A stretch of 64,000 bases of DNA, taken from assembly GCF_003601975.1 (NCBI RefSeq), contig NZ_QZWZ01000003.1, forward strand, positions 248,001 to 312,000. Reading direction: 5' to 3'. The stretch's first letter is position 1, and each line of letters starts with the position of its first letter. Both the position numbers and the translations under genes were made by a program. Below the pieces are notes generated by a model. The model was not told where the DNA came from, did no database searches, and saw nothing but the letters and a program-made list of their open reading frames with translations. Origin of the DNA: Mesorhizobium waimense. GTDB taxonomy: Bacteria; Pseudomonadota; Alphaproteobacteria; Rhizobiales; Rhizobiaceae. This document shows, piece after piece, positions 10,487 through 19,284 of this stretch.

Positions 10487-11200
10487 TCACTTGTCGGTGT
10501 TCATCACGTAAAGCGCGCGTGAGCGCTCGAGATGCTTGATCATCGCCTTCTCCGCGCCTTCGGCATCCTTCTTCTCGATGCGGCCGATGATCTCTTCATG
10601 CTCGGTCAGCGTGAACTTTTCCTTGCCGGTCCAGATCAGCATCTCGGTGTGATATTCCTTCAGCCAGCCCAGCATCGCCTCGCTGACGGCGACATAGATC
10701 GGGTTGCCGGAGATCGCCGCGATCTGGGTGTGGAACTTCATGTCGGCGGTGATGAAGGCTTCGGAATCGCCACGCGCGGCGCGCTGCTCGGCGACGGTTG
10801 CCTTCAGACGCTGCACGTCCTCGGCCGTGGCCTTCTCTGCGGCCTCCTTGACCATGCCGCGCTCAAAGAAGATGCGCGCGCTCTTCAGATGCTCCAGCGT
10901 GTCCTTCGACGACGACAGGATGATCTTGGCTGCGCCGTCGACCTGCTTGATGATCGACTTGGCGGTCAACTGCAGCACCTTGGCGCGCTCGCCATGCGAG
11001 ATCGCCACCAGCCCCATATTGCTCAGCGCCTGCATCGCCTCGCGGATCGCGGGACGGCCGACCTCGAAGCGCTCCATCAGTTCGCGCTCCGAGGGCATGT
11101 CGTCACCCGGCATCAGCTCGCCGCTGGTGATCAGCCGCTTCAGCCGCAAGAAGACTTCGTCGGAAAGCTTGCGCCGGACGATCGGTTCCGAACGGTTCAT
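10487..11200 (-). CDS. GntR/FadR-family transcriptional regulator
   Basis: A 237-residue regulator. An N-terminal winged helix (residues 8-75: LSDEVFLRLKRLITSGELMPG, then SERELMERFEVGRPAIREAMQAL) precedes an all-helical FCD ligand-binding domain with the FERGMVKEAAEKA and DMKFHTQIAAISGNP motifs whose Asp/His residues usually hold a metal. It is transcribed against the catabolic genes, and its 3' end is ten bases from the lactonase stop. It probably represses the locus and responds to a pathway acid such as apionate, acting at the ATACCAG sites at 2092, 3086 and 11318. Confidence 0.88.
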   Translation of the reverse strand: MNRSEPIVRRKLSDEVFLRLKRLITSGELMPGDDMPSERELMERFEVGRPAIREAMQALSNMGLVAISHGERAKVLQLTAKSIIKQVDGAAKIILSSSKDTLEHLKSARIFFERGMVKEAAEKATAEDVQRLKATVAEQRAARGDSEAFITADMKFHTQIAAISGNPIYVAVSEAMLGWLKEYHTEMLIWTGKEKFTLTEHEEIIGRIEKKDAEGAEKAMIKHLERSRALYVMNTDK

Positions 11201-11317
11201 CGTCGCGAATCACTCCCTTGACCCGGCCCTATCTAACACTGCCGACGCAATTCCCGGAATTGCTGTCGCTCGACCCGAGCTGAAACGTCCAGCCGGATAT
11301 TGCTTGCAATACTTATG

Positions 11318-11334
11318 TACTCATTATACCAGAT
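11318..11334 (+). promoter_or_regulatory. Candidate operator of the FadR-type regulator (copy 3)
   Basis: TACTCATTATACCAGAT lies 52 bases before the RuBisCO-like gene, in the divergent space shared with the regulator gene, and includes a possible -10 (TATACC). Its resemblance to copies 1 and 2 is the evidence; binding is inferred. Confidence 0.55.
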
Positions 11335-11385
11335 TTCGAGGGCCGGTGAACTTTTTTCGAACGCTTCGGCCTGAGACAGCGGACC

Positions 11386-12636
11386 ATGATCACCCTCACC
11401 TATCGTATCGAGACATCAGGCAGCATCGAAGCGCTGGCGGCCAAGATCGCCAGCGATCAGTCGACCGGCACCTTCGTTGCGCTGCCCGGCGAGACCGCGG
11501 AGTTGAAGGCGCGCGTCGCGGCGCGCGTGCTGGCGATCCGTCCCCTGCCCGATGCGGAGCGGCCATCCATTCCTGAAGTGGGCGACGGGCCGTTCAGGCG
11601 CGCCGATATCGACATCGCCTTTCCCTTCGATGCCATCGGCACCGACCTTGCGGCACTGATGACCATCGCCATCGGTGGCACCTATTCGATCCGGGGTCTC
11701 ACCGGCATCCGCATCGTCGATATGAAGCTACCGGAGCAATATCGCGGCGCCCATCCGGGTCCGCAATTCGGCGTCGCCGGCAGCCGCAGGTTGACTGGCG
11801 TCGAGGGCCGTCCGATCATCGGCACCATCGTCAAGCCGGCGCTGGGGCTAAGGCCGCATGAGACCGCCGCGATGGTGGGTGAATTGATCGGGGCCGGTGT
11901 CGATTTCATCAAGGACGACGAGAAGCTCATGAGCCCCGCCTATTCGCCGCTGGCGGAGCGGGTGAAGGCGATCATGCCGTTGATCCTCGGCCATGAGCAG
12001 AAGACCGGCAAGAAGGTGATGTATGCCTTTGGCATCTCGCATGCCGACCCCGACGAGATGATGCGCAATCACGATCTGGTGCTCGAAGCCGGCGGCAATT
12101 GCGCGGTGGTCAACATCAACTCCATCGGCTTCGGCGGCATGGCTTTCCTGAGGAAGCGCTCCGGGCTGGTGCTGCACGCCCACCGCAACGGCTGGGACAT
12201 CCTCACTCGCCATCCCGGCCTCGGCATGGATTTCAAGGTCTGGCAGCAGTTCTGGCGGCTGCTCGGCGTCGACCAGTTCCAGATCAACGGCATCGCCTCG
12301 AAATACTGGGAGCCGGACTGGTCCTTCATTCGCTCCTTCGAGGCGGTGACGACGCCGCTGTTTTCGCCTGATGATTGCGCGCTGCCGGTGGCGGGCTCCG
12401 GCCAGTGGGGCGGGCAGGCGCCGGAAACCTACGCGCGTACCGGCCGCACGGTCGATCTCCTCTATCTCTGCGGTGGCGGCATCGTCAGCCATCCGGATGG
12501 GCCGGGCGCCGGCGTGCGCGCCGTGCAGCAGGCCTGGCAAGCCGCGGTCGATGGCATTCCGCTGGCGGAATTCGCCCGCGCCCACCACGAACTGGCGCGG
12601 TCGATCGAGAAATTCGGCGACGGCAAGGCGGCCTGA
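11386..12636 (+). CDS. RuBisCO-like protein, probable 3-oxo-isoapionate-4-phosphate carboxy-lyase/hydrolase (OiaC or OiaX type)
   Basis: A 416-residue RuBisCO large-subunit fold. The lysine equivalent to RuBisCO K175 is present in GTIVKPALGL (K150), and the carbamylated lysine and metal ligands are kept in GVDFIKDDEK (K176, D178, E179). The second lysine of the KPK motif is Ala, and no loop-6 lysine is evident, so CO2 fixation is unlikely. In apiose pathways RuBisCO-like proteins act on 3-oxo-isoapionate 4-phosphate, as a decarboxylase (OiaC) or a transcarboxylase/hydrolase (OiaX). I cannot tell which from sequence alone. It is followed after three bases by the DUF1537 kinase gene that would make its substrate. 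Confidence 0.82.
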   Translation: MITLTYRIETSGSIEALAAKIASDQSTGTFVALPGETAELKARVAARVLAIRPLPDAERPSIPEVGDGPFRRADIDIAFPFDAIGTDLAALMTIAIGGTYSIRGLTGIRIVDMKLPEQYRGAHPGPQFGVAGSRRLTGVEGRPIIGTIVKPALGLRPHETAAMVGELIGAGVDFIKDDEKLMSPAYSPLAERVKAIMPLILGHEQKTGKKVMYAFGISHADPDEMMRNHDLVLEAGGNCAVVNINSIGFGGMAFLRKRSGLVLHAHRNGWDILTRHPGLGMDFKVWQQFWRLLGVDQFQINGIASKYWEPDWSFIRSFEAVTTPLFSPDDCALPVAGSGQWGGQAPETYARTGRTVDLLYLCGGGIVSHPDGPGAGVRAVQQAWQAAVDGIPLAEFARAHHELARSIEKFGDGKAA

Positions 12637-12639
12637 ACC

Positions 12640-13974
12640 ATGCAGGACCTTCTCCTCAGCTACTATGGCGACGACCTCACCGGCTCGACCGATGTGATGG
12701 AGGCGCTTGAGCTCGGCGGCGTGCCGACCGTGCTATTCATGCGCCAGCCGGACGATGCGCAGCTCGCGCGCTTCGCCCATTGCCGCGCCGTCGGCCTCGC
12801 CGGCACCAGTCGCAGCGAGACGTCGCAGTGGATGGACACGCATCTCAAGGACGCCTTCGCCTGGCTGAAGACGCTTGAGGCCGAGATCTGTCACTACAAA
12901 GTCTGCTCGACCTTCGATTCCAGCCCGACGATCGGCAGCATCGGCCGGGCGATCGAGATCGGCCGCTCGGTGTTCGGGCAGGACAGCGTGCCGCTGGTGG
13001 TCGGCGCGCCGCAGCTCAAGCGCTACACCGCCTTCGGCCATCTGTTCGCCGCCTATCGCGACCAATATCACCGCATCGACCGTCATCCGGTGATGAGCCG
13101 CCACCCCATCACCCCGATGGATGAAGCGGACCTTCTGATCCATCTGTCGCGGCAGACCGGGCTTGCCTCGGGACTGCTTGACCTGGCGACGCTGCAGTCC
13201 GCCGCGCGGTCGGAAGCGTTCGACCGCCTTGTGGAAAATGGTGCGGCTATCGTGCTCGTCGATGTTGACAGCAGAGAAACCCAGGCGCTTGCCGGCAAGG
13301 AGCTATGGCGCACACGCAAGCCGGGCGGTTACTTCGTCGTCGGCTCCTCGGGTATCGAATATGCGCTGCTCGCTGCATGGGCGGAGACCGCGATTGTGCA
13401 CGCCGAGCCCAGCTTTTCGCCGCCGGGCGTGGCCGACCGCATCGCTGTGGTGTCCGGCAGTTGCTCGCCGACGACGGAACGGCAAATCCGGCATGCAATG
13501 ACCGATGGCTTCGACGGGATCGAGGTCGACCCGGTTGAGCTGGTTTCGGAGAGTTTCGAACAGGCGATCGCGCGTGCGACGGCAATCGGCCGCGCCAGCC
13601 TGCAGGCCGGGCGAAGCGTCATCTTCTACACCGCGCTTGGCCCCACCGCCGACCGGGGCGCCGAGATCGACCGCCAGGAAGGCGCCCGCCACAAGCTCGG
13701 CCGCGGCCTCGGCGCGCTGCTTCGCGAACTGACAATCGAACAGAAATTGAAACGTGTTGCCATCGCCGGCGGCGACACGTCGAGCCATGCGCTCGGCCAG
13801 ATGAGCGTCGATGCGCTGACGGTACGGATGCCGCTGCCAGCCTCGCCAGGCTCGCCGCTCTGCGTTGCTCATTCGAGCATCACGACGATCGATGGGTTGG
13901 AGGTCGCGCTGAAGGGCGGACAGGTCGGAACCGACCGCTATTTCTCGGCCATCCGCGACGGCCTTGGCGGTTGA
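12640..13974 (+). CDS. oiaK: DUF1537 four-carbon acid sugar kinase, probable 3-oxo-isoapionate kinase
   Basis: A 444-residue kinase of the DUF1537 family. The N-terminal substrate domain starts LLSYYGDDLTGSTDVMEAL, with the typical YGDDLTGSTD motif; CSTFDSSPTIGSIG is near residue 90; the C-terminal nucleotide domain has VAIAGGDTSSHALGQM near 380. It would phosphorylate 3-oxo-isoapionate at O4 for the RuBisCO-like enzyme encoded just upstream. DUF1537 members also act on threonate, erythronate and 3-dehydrotetronate, so the substrate rests on the operon partners. It is the last gene of the locus; decayed DNA begins about 70 bases downstream. Confidence 0.82.
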   Translation: MQDLLLSYYGDDLTGSTDVMEALELGGVPTVLFMRQPDDAQLARFAHCRAVGLAGTSRSETSQWMDTHLKDAFAWLKTLEAEICHYKVCSTFDSSPTIGSIGRAIEIGRSVFGQDSVPLVVGAPQLKRYTAFGHLFAAYRDQYHRIDRHPVMSRHPITPMDEADLLIHLSRQTGLASGLLDLATLQSAARSEAFDRLVENGAAIVLVDVDSRETQALAGKELWRTRKPGGYFVVGSSGIEYALLAAWAETAIVHAEPSFSPPGVADRIAVVSGSCSPTTERQIRHAMTDGFDGIEVDPVELVSESFEQAIARATAIGRASLQAGRSVIFYTALGPTADRGAEIDRQEGARHKLGRGLGALLRELTIEQKLKRVAIAGGDTSSHALGQMSVDALTVRMPLPASPGSPLCVAHSSITTIDGLEVALKGGQVGTDRYFSAIRDGLGG

Positions 13975-14044
13975 CAGCGGCGTTGCGCACTCACCCGCTC
14001 GCTGGCAGTAGGGGGGACTGATCAATGACACAAAGGCCTTAAGT

Positions 14045-14398
14045 CTAGATCGGTACAAGTTGGAGAATGAACAAGGCTCTCGCGGGGGCGCGTGCCAGCG
14101 GGCTGCTCGCCGACACCTCGCGCGTCCAGCTCTTCGTTATCGCTCCCTTCACGGCAGCCTCTCCGGCATAGGTCTCGCCGCCGAGCACGCTGACGTCAAG
14201 GAACCCAAACAGGCCCAGCCTGTAGTTCAGTGAAGCGACGACGATGTCGCCTTTGCCGGCAAGCTCGTCACCATGATAGTCAGGCAGCCGGCTGCTTTCG
14301 AGATAGTTCGCGCCGCCGTGTATCCATATGAACACCGGCCTTCGCTTTTCATCGCATGCCGGTGTCTAGACATTTAGCGTCAGGCAGTCCTCGCTGCG
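14045..14398 (-). pseudogene. Carboxylesterase type B fragment with internal stop
   Basis: Read from about 14398 down, the frame gives SEDCLTLNV, then a TAG at 14366-14368, then TPACDEKRRPVFIWIHGGA. The family motif is SEDCLxLNVWTP, so the TAG sits exactly where Trp (TGG) belongs. The match continues through YHGDELAGKGDIVVASLNYRLGLFGFLDV to about 14160 (ETYAG), then diverges and stops at 14045. The catalytic Ser elbow (GESAG) and all later parts are missing. It is a doubly truncated remnant. Confidence 0.75.
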
Positions 14399-14690
14399 GC
14401 GCCGTTCCTGAGGTGTTCCAGGTCCGCAAATTGCTCGTTCGTCAGCAGGCCCAGCGCATGTGCGGCCTTGATGCGGGATGATAATGTTCCCAATGGAGCG
14501 TGAACCCATCCAGCAGCTCGCCCGATGCCTTCACATCCACGAGAAAGGCCCGGATGAGACGGCCCAGCAGATCTTCAGCAAACGCCGAGGCAGCGAGCAC
14601 CAGCCCTCGTTCGTCTTCCAGGTGGAGCAAGGTAGTCACGCGGTCAAGGCGGTCGCGGAAATTCTCAGGTGCCGGTGCCAAAGCAATTCT
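14399..14690 (-). pseudogene. MltR-like (mannitol repressor family) remnant, frameshifted
   Basis: The stretch RDRLDRVTTLLHLEDERGLVL and the following LLGRLIRAFLVDV resemble the MltR/DUF4145-type fold. Near base 14500 the frame changes: after LLDGF the sense continues one frame over as APLGTLSSRIKAAHALGLLT then NEQFADLEHLR, ending at a stop at 14380-14382 instead of the usual KIRNxFAH. It is thus frameshifted and 3'-truncated, and its end abuts the carboxylesterase fragment. Family assignment is from memory of these motifs and is moderate. Confidence 0.55.
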
Positions 14691-14931
14691 CCTGCTAGGG
14701 AGCCTTCCTGGTAGCCTTCTTTCGCCGCTTCTCCCAGCCGCTACCGGCCCACGGTCGAGCGCATAGTACGTCTCGCTGCCGAACTCAGCCGCCATCGCTT
14801 CGGCCTGCTCGGGCTCCTTGAAGCGGAAGGCCAGGTAGCCACAAAAACAAGTGCCATCGCTGACCTCCTGCCTGCCGGTACCAAAAGCGTAAACCAGTCC
14901 CGAACACGATCGGGATCGGCATTAAATTGAA

Positions 14932-15978
14932 CTACCTGGGTACGGTGTAGAACTCGTGGGTGTTCATCTGAGCATTGATCCCCGGCATGCCGTCGGACTG
15001 GAAGGAGCCACCGGCGACATGGAACTCGCTGCCAATGAAACCGGCTACGAAGCCGTGCCGGGCAATCTGCATATGCGGTAGGGTCTGCCAGGTGTCAGCA
15101 GCGGGATCGTAGGCCTCAAGGGCCCAGAATGTGCGCTTGCCCGCCGGGTCCTGGTACTCGCCACCCGTCACATAGATCTTTCCACCATAGGCACTGCCCG
15201 ACACCCCACCCCGCGGTGTGGGGGAACGGCCCTTGTAGGTCCAGGAATCGGATTTGGGATCGTATTCCTCGACCAGATCGGTGACGTCGCTCTTGGTCAC
15301 GAAGGGCAGACCAATTCGACCGTCAATCGCATAGATCTTTCCACCAACAGCAGCGGCGAGAAAGTGATTGCGGCCGGTCTGCATGGGAGCCCGCATTGTC
15401 CAAGTGTTGGATGCGGGGTCGTAGACCTCAACAGTCCTGCCGACGATGTTGGGAACGTCGGCCCAAAGGGGCTCCTTCATGTCGCGGCCATGCTCATGGG
15501 CATGCGCGCCGCCGACGACGTAGATTTTTCCGTCGAGCACCACAGCCGCTGCCGCTCCGCGGGCAGTTGGCATAGGTAGAAGCTTGGACCAGCCGTCGGT
15601 CTTCGGATCGTAGACAAAAGCATCAGCGGTCGGTTGCCATTCTTTGGTGCCCGGCTTTCCGACGAAACCACCGAACACGTACACTTTGCCGTCGTAAGCC
15701 ACAGTTGCAGTATGATGGGCCGGCTCAGGCATTGCCGCTCTCTTCGACCAGGTCTTCGTATTTTCGTCATACATCACGACCGTGCCAACGGGCATAACCT
15801 CCGGCACGTCGATGCCGCCAATGACGAACCACTGATTGCCCACCACAGCGCTGGAATTCTCGCTCTGAGGCTCTGGCATCGGCGTTCCCATCTGCCACGT
15901 GCCCTCCTGGGCGAACGCTGGTGCGAGATTGAGTGCCAGACTGATCATCGCAGCGGAAACCAGCAATTTCGACTTCAT
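14932..15978 (-). CDS. Secreted kelch-repeat protein
   Basis: A 348-residue protein exported by a Sec signal peptide (MKSKLLVSAAMISLAL..., cleavage after AFA at about residue 23). The mature part is a six-bladed beta-propeller of kelch repeats, each with a diglycine followed by a spaced Tyr/Trp, for example KVYVFGGFVG, KIYVVGGAHAHEHGRD, KIYAIDGR, KIYVTGGEY and EFHVAGGSFQ. ATG 15978 is preceded by AAGGAG at good spacing, which fixes the start; the frame is open to 16050. Kelch propellers of this size include N-acetylneuraminate epimerases and galactose-oxidase-like scaffolds; no catalytic residues can be assigned. It stands alone between decayed sequences. Confidence 0.85.
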   Translation of the reverse strand: MKSKLLVSAAMISLALNLAPAFAQEGTWQMGTPMPEPQSENSSAVVGNQWFVIGGIDVPEVMPVGTVVMYDENTKTWSKRAAMPEPAHHTATVAYDGKVYVFGGFVGKPGTKEWQPTADAFVYDPKTDGWSKLLPMPTARGAAAAVVLDGKIYVVGGAHAHEHGRDMKEPLWADVPNIVGRTVEVYDPASNTWTMRAPMQTGRNHFLAAAVGGKIYAIDGRIGLPFVTKSDVTDLVEEYDPKSDSWTYKGRSPTPRGGVSGSAYGGKIYVTGGEYQDPAGKRTFWALEAYDPAADTWQTLPHMQIARHGFVAGFIGSEFHVAGGSFQSDGMPGINAQMNTHEFYTVPR

Positions 15979-16228
15979 CGGAAGCTCCTTGGTTGCGGTT
16001 AGGCGCCGACCTGGAGTCGCCGGAGCTCGCAACGGGAGGTAACTGACCATATGAGCAATGAGAATTATCGATTACGGAATGGACCCTTTGGACCCACCAA
16101 ACAATGCTATGCTCAACCTAGCTATTCCGAAGCGCCCTTGGCACAAGGCTCGGCCTGCGACGCTGCACCGGTCGGGAAATTGAAACTTGAGCAGTTACCG
16201 AATCGTCATGGAGGGAGGTGCCACGAAC

Positions 16229-16413
16229 TATCGCACCAGCGTCACCGCCAGTATCGTCAAGCCCGGCGACCTCGCGGCTACCGCAGCGAGCGTGTGTTCA
16301 TCCGCAATTCCATGCATGCGCCTCTACCGCCCAATGCCGTGCGGGATGCGATGCGGGTCCTTTTCGAGATGCTCGAAGCCGAGCAGGAGCCGGCGGTGCG
16401 TGACGTCCTTGGG
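16229..16413 (+). pseudogene. Fic-family fragment, frameshifted
   Basis: NYRTSVTASIVKPGDLA in one frame continues one frame over near base 16275 as GYRSERVFIRNSMHAPLPP and then VRDAMRVLFEMLEAEQEPAVRDVLG. This order is that of the region just before the catalytic helix of Fic AMP-transferases. The catalytic HPFxxGNGR motif that should follow at once is missing, so the gene is frameshifted and truncated. The rest of 16051-16618 shows no recognisable gene. Confidence 0.6.
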
Positions 16414-16618
16414 CCCTGCTCCACCGTCTAGCATCTGGGCGGCGTATTCGAGCACCGCACCGATCGCCGCGAACTCTTCCGCCAGCGGATCCGGCTGCTC
16501 ATCCGCCTGCTCGCTGAGTGCTTCCTAGAAACCGTGAGGACGATGTTACTCCGAAGCGGTCGGGCAGACTAAGCCGTCCGACCAATGGAAGACCGGCGCC
16601 AGGTGACACAGTGGACGA

Positions 16619-16656
16619 GGGACTGACCACCTTCAGTCCCGATTGCCTAGGCAATC
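16619..16656 (-). terminator. Two adjacent palindromes after the phasin gene
   Basis: A 16-bp perfect palindrome GATTGCCTAGGCAATC (16641-16656) overlaps the phasin stop, and a perfect 8-bp stem GGGACTGA/TCAGTCCC with a six-base loop (16619-16640) follows at once. There is no T-run. They probably end the phasin transcript or stabilise its 3' end. Confidence 0.55.
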
Positions 16657-17116
16657 AGGCGGCCTTGCGTTCCTTCAAAGCCTTCTCAAGGGCATCCTTG
16701 ATCGGCTTGGACACGTCCTCAGTAGCTCTCATCATCACGGCCTGTAAGGTCTTGGCCTGCTCGGCGGAATTCTCGATCTGTTTGCTCAGGAAAGCCGTCT
16801 GCAGTTCGAAGAACTCGGACAATGACTTCACGGCAACCAGTGCTTCGAGGTGCGTGAAGCCGGCTTCGGCATTGGCTCGCAGAGCGGCAATCGTCTTCAG
16901 GGACACCTCATTGCCGGTGGTCTTGGCCATTTCAAAGGTCGACTCGAAAGCCTTTTGAGTCGTTTCGGCGCCCGAGCTCAATTTGGAAAAGACTTCCTTC
17001 GACTGCTCAATGCTCTGATCGGCGACAGCGCGGACTTGCTCGGCAGCCTTGGACGGGTCGAAGGTAGGGAATTCGACGTTTTCGATCGTTTCGGTCTTGC
17101 CGGTGATCTTGGACAT
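16655..17116 (-). CDS. Phasin family protein
   Basis: A 153-residue, almost wholly helical protein, typical in size for phasins, which coat polyhydroxyalkanoate granules. Central features are the amphipathic helices DQSIEQSKEVFSKLSSGAE, KTIAALRANAEAGFTHLEAL and FFELQTAFLSKQIENSAEQ, matching the phasin_2 pattern (EALVAVKSLSEFFELQTAFL). AAGGATG seven bases before the ATG is a fair ribosome binding site. No PHA synthase or depolymerase gene lies nearby, so it is a stand-alone copy; many rhizobia have several. Confidence 0.85.
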   Translation of the reverse strand: MSKITGKTETIENVEFPTFDPSKAAEQVRAVADQSIEQSKEVFSKLSSGAETTQKAFESTFEMAKTTGNEVSLKTIAALRANAEAGFTHLEALVAVKSLSEFFELQTAFLSKQIENSAEQAKTLQAVMMRATEDVSKPIKDALEKALKERKAA

Positions 17117-17455
17117 TTTTGCATCCTTTTTTCCAGGGGCGGCGGCATAACAAAGCCGTCTCCTTCATGTACGAAACCGTCGCAACGGATTTATGAAACT
17201 GACATGAATTTGCGCGCGGGCTGCGCCGAGTGCTGCGCAAATAGGCTCAGCGACGGCATGACCACGGAACCGGGGATTCCTTGGCACCGCGCGACTTCGA
17301 ATGTCCAGTTGCCACCCGTCTGACGACGCTGATGCAGTTCGGGGGCCACGGTCTGCTTCGGGTCAAAAAAGCCGTCAAGGGGCACGGTGGTCCGTGGTTA
17401 GGAACGAATTTGTCGCTAAACAATTGATGGATGCGAGCTAGCCGAGGACGGTCGC
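17117..17455. other. Divergent intergenic region, no gene seen
   Basis: These 339 bases separate the phasin and DUF4336 genes, which point away from each other, so promoters for both should be here. I see no convincing -35/-10 pair, dyad or coding sequence. Confidence 0.5.
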
Positions 17456-18181
17456 ATGCCAAAGTTCAATGATAAATGGAAGGTTGGGCCCCACGGTCAG
17501 CTAGAAAAGTTGGACGAGGGTCTGCTGACTGTCGAGGGCGAAATCCGTATGCCGCTCGGCAACTTTCCTCGGCGAATGACCGTGGTCGGATTGACCGCTC
17601 AACGAACGGCGATCTGGAGTTCCATCCCGTTGGCGGAGCCTCAAATGCGAGAAATCGAGGCCCTCGGCGTCCCCAGCTTCCTCATAGTCCCTGGTCCCGG
17701 TTACCGCCTCGATATAAGGCCATGGACGGCTCGCTATCCAATGGCGAAGGTTATCTGTGCGCCAGGTGCGCGGGGTGCGGTGGAGAAAGCTGTTAAAGTC
17801 GATGCAACGAGCGATATCTGGGCGGATCCGTCCGTCCAGCTAGAGACCGTGCCGGGCATAGCCGGCAAGGAAGCTGCCCTTCTCATCCGGCGCGAGGGTG
17901 GTACGACCCTTGTGATCAACGACCTTATCGCAAACGTACGCCACCCTCATGGGATCGGCGCTCACATAATGGCGCGCCTGCTTGGCTTTGGCGTGTCGCA
18001 TCCCCAGATACCGCGCGTCGGCAAATGGATGTTTGTCAAAGACAAAAAGGCGTTGGCCACGGCGTTCCGAAAATGGGCAGATGAACAAGACCTCAAGCGA
18101 ATCGTTGTCAGCCACGGCGATGTCATTGCCGATGAACCGCGCAAAGTACTTCAACGGGTTGCCGCCGATTTAGATGTTTGA
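17456..18181 (+). CDS. DUF4336 domain protein (metallo-beta-lactamase-like fold)
   Basis: A 241-residue soluble protein with the DUF4336 layout: an N-terminal beta-rich half (GEIRMPLGNFPRRMTVVGL), PSFLIVPGPGYRLDIRPW near 80, LVINDLIANV near 155 and a terminal VVSHGDVI near 220. In this lactamase-like family the first metal-binding histidines are partly lost, and here the usual HxHxDH is replaced by the PGPGYRLD stretch. Function is unknown. GAGG eight bases upstream of the ATG supports the start. Confidence 0.7.
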   Translation: MPKFNDKWKVGPHGQLEKLDEGLLTVEGEIRMPLGNFPRRMTVVGLTAQRTAIWSSIPLAEPQMREIEALGVPSFLIVPGPGYRLDIRPWTARYPMAKVICAPGARGAVEKAVKVDATSDIWADPSVQLETVPGIAGKEAALLIRREGGTTLVINDLIANVRHPHGIGAHIMARLLGFGVSHPQIPRVGKWMFVKDKKALATAFRKWADEQDLKRIVVSHGDVIADEPRKVLQRVAADLDV

Positions 18182-18754
18182 GAGAGAATCGGTCACGGAA
18201 ATCTCCGGAGGCCCCTTCGACGGAGAAGAGAAGCAGCGGGGGTTTCGGACAGTACCGTGAGCAGGTCCTCTGATCGGTCGGCAAACTCACGTCGGTCCGC
18301 AACGTCGCGGGATAGCCAATCTCCCCGTCGGCGGCATCCCAGCACGCCTGATGCGCCGCAAAATCGGCGTCAGCCTTCGCGCGGGTCGCCGCGTAGAGGT
18401 GACGGCGCAGCAGTCTGATGTTGCGATTGTTATCGGCGTTGGGATGACGCCTCGAAGCCGCTGATGGTCTATTGCGGCGCCAGAGCGGAGGCGTTTCAAC
18501 CAATCCGCTCACTATCGCTGCCCCATCCCGAAGTGCTTGCATGTTTCGAGTTGGCTGCATCGAATTCGTCAATATTATTTGGCGAAGCCTAATAGTCCAT
18601 TTCGAACTCCGTCATTCAGTACTGAGGTCGCGGGGCATATTCATTCATCAAGACCGGCGGATGACGTGAGAACCTCGTCAACCGTCCGGCCTTCTCAAAA
18701 GCCGGATCGATAGCGAGTGCAAAGCGAGCCGATCAGAATGGTGAACGAAAGGAA
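18182..18754. other. 570-base region without recognisable gene
   Basis: Open frames occur on the minus strand (18123-18572) but are Arg-rich, have no family features, and overlap the 3' end of the DUF4336 gene. I treat the region as non-coding or decayed. The promoter of the HbpS-like gene is probably in its last 100 bases. Confidence 0.4.
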
Positions 18755-18760
18755 ATGCCT

Positions 18761-19237
18761 ATGTCTATTTCCAAATGGAGCACAATGGCCGCCGTCAGCC
18801 TTCTGTGCATGACGTCGCTGGCGCACGCCGACGATGAGCCTAAATACGGCGCGGACATCCCCGTGGGTACCGCCAAGGTCATAGCCGCTGCAGCAATCAA
18901 GGAATGCGCTGCTCACAGCTGGCCAATGGCTGTTGCAGTAACCGACACACACGGTGCCCTTGTATACTACGAAAAGATGGATGACACCGAACTCGGCAGC
19001 GCTCAGGCCGCCGTTGAAAAGGCAGCCGCAGCAGCCCTCTACAAGCGCCCGACACGCGCATTCTACGACGTAACTGCGAAAGCCGGTCCGTTCATGCTGA
19101 CCATGCCTGGCGTCCTTGCTGCTCCTGGCGCGTGGCCGGTGATCAAGGACGGTAAGATCATCGGCGCTCTCGCAGCCAGCGGTGGTTCAGGAGATCAAGA
19201 CGACGTTTGCGCCAAAGCTGGCCTAGCCGCTCTCTAA
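18761..19237 (+). CDS. Secreted GlcG/HbpS-family (DUF336) haem-binding-like protein
   Basis: A 158-residue exported protein. A signal peptide (MSISKWSTMAAVSLLCMTS, cleavage after AHA at about residue 23) precedes a Haem_degrading/GlcG domain: AAAAIKECAAHSWPMAVAVTDTHGALVYY, then VEKAAAAALYKRPTRAF and a C-terminal GALAASGGSGDQDDVCAKAG. An in-frame ATG at 18755 is only two bases after the AAGGA, whereas ATG 18761 is at normal spacing, so the latter is chosen. HbpS relatives bind haem or degradation products in the extracytoplasmic space. The next gene starts 47 bases downstream and is probably in the same operon. Confidence 0.8.
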   Translation: MSISKWSTMAAVSLLCMTSLAHADDEPKYGADIPVGTAKVIAAAAIKECAAHSWPMAVAVTDTHGALVYYEKMDDTELGSAQAAVEKAAAAALYKRPTRAFYDVTAKAGPFMLTMPGVLAAPGAWPVIKDGKIIGALAASGGSGDQDDVCAKAGLAAL

Positions 19238-19284
19238 CGGTCATAGGGCGCGAGAATGCGCTCCGCTTTCAAGGGAATAGGATC

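Noticed and set aside
16051..16431. 126-codon open frame on the + strand starting at the kelch gene
   Set aside because: Only its second half resembles a protein (Fic) and the Fic sense comes from another frame at first; the N-terminal half is composition noise, so it is reported as a pseudogene.
16430..16515. Minus-strand open stretch reading PLAEEFAAIGAVLEYAAQML
   Set aside because: It looks protein-like but has no start, no known family and overlaps the Fic remnant; too little to call.
18123..18572. 149-codon minus-strand open frame
   Set aside because: It overlaps the end of the DUF4336 gene and its composition (Arg, Pro rich) is that of a shadow frame; no family features.
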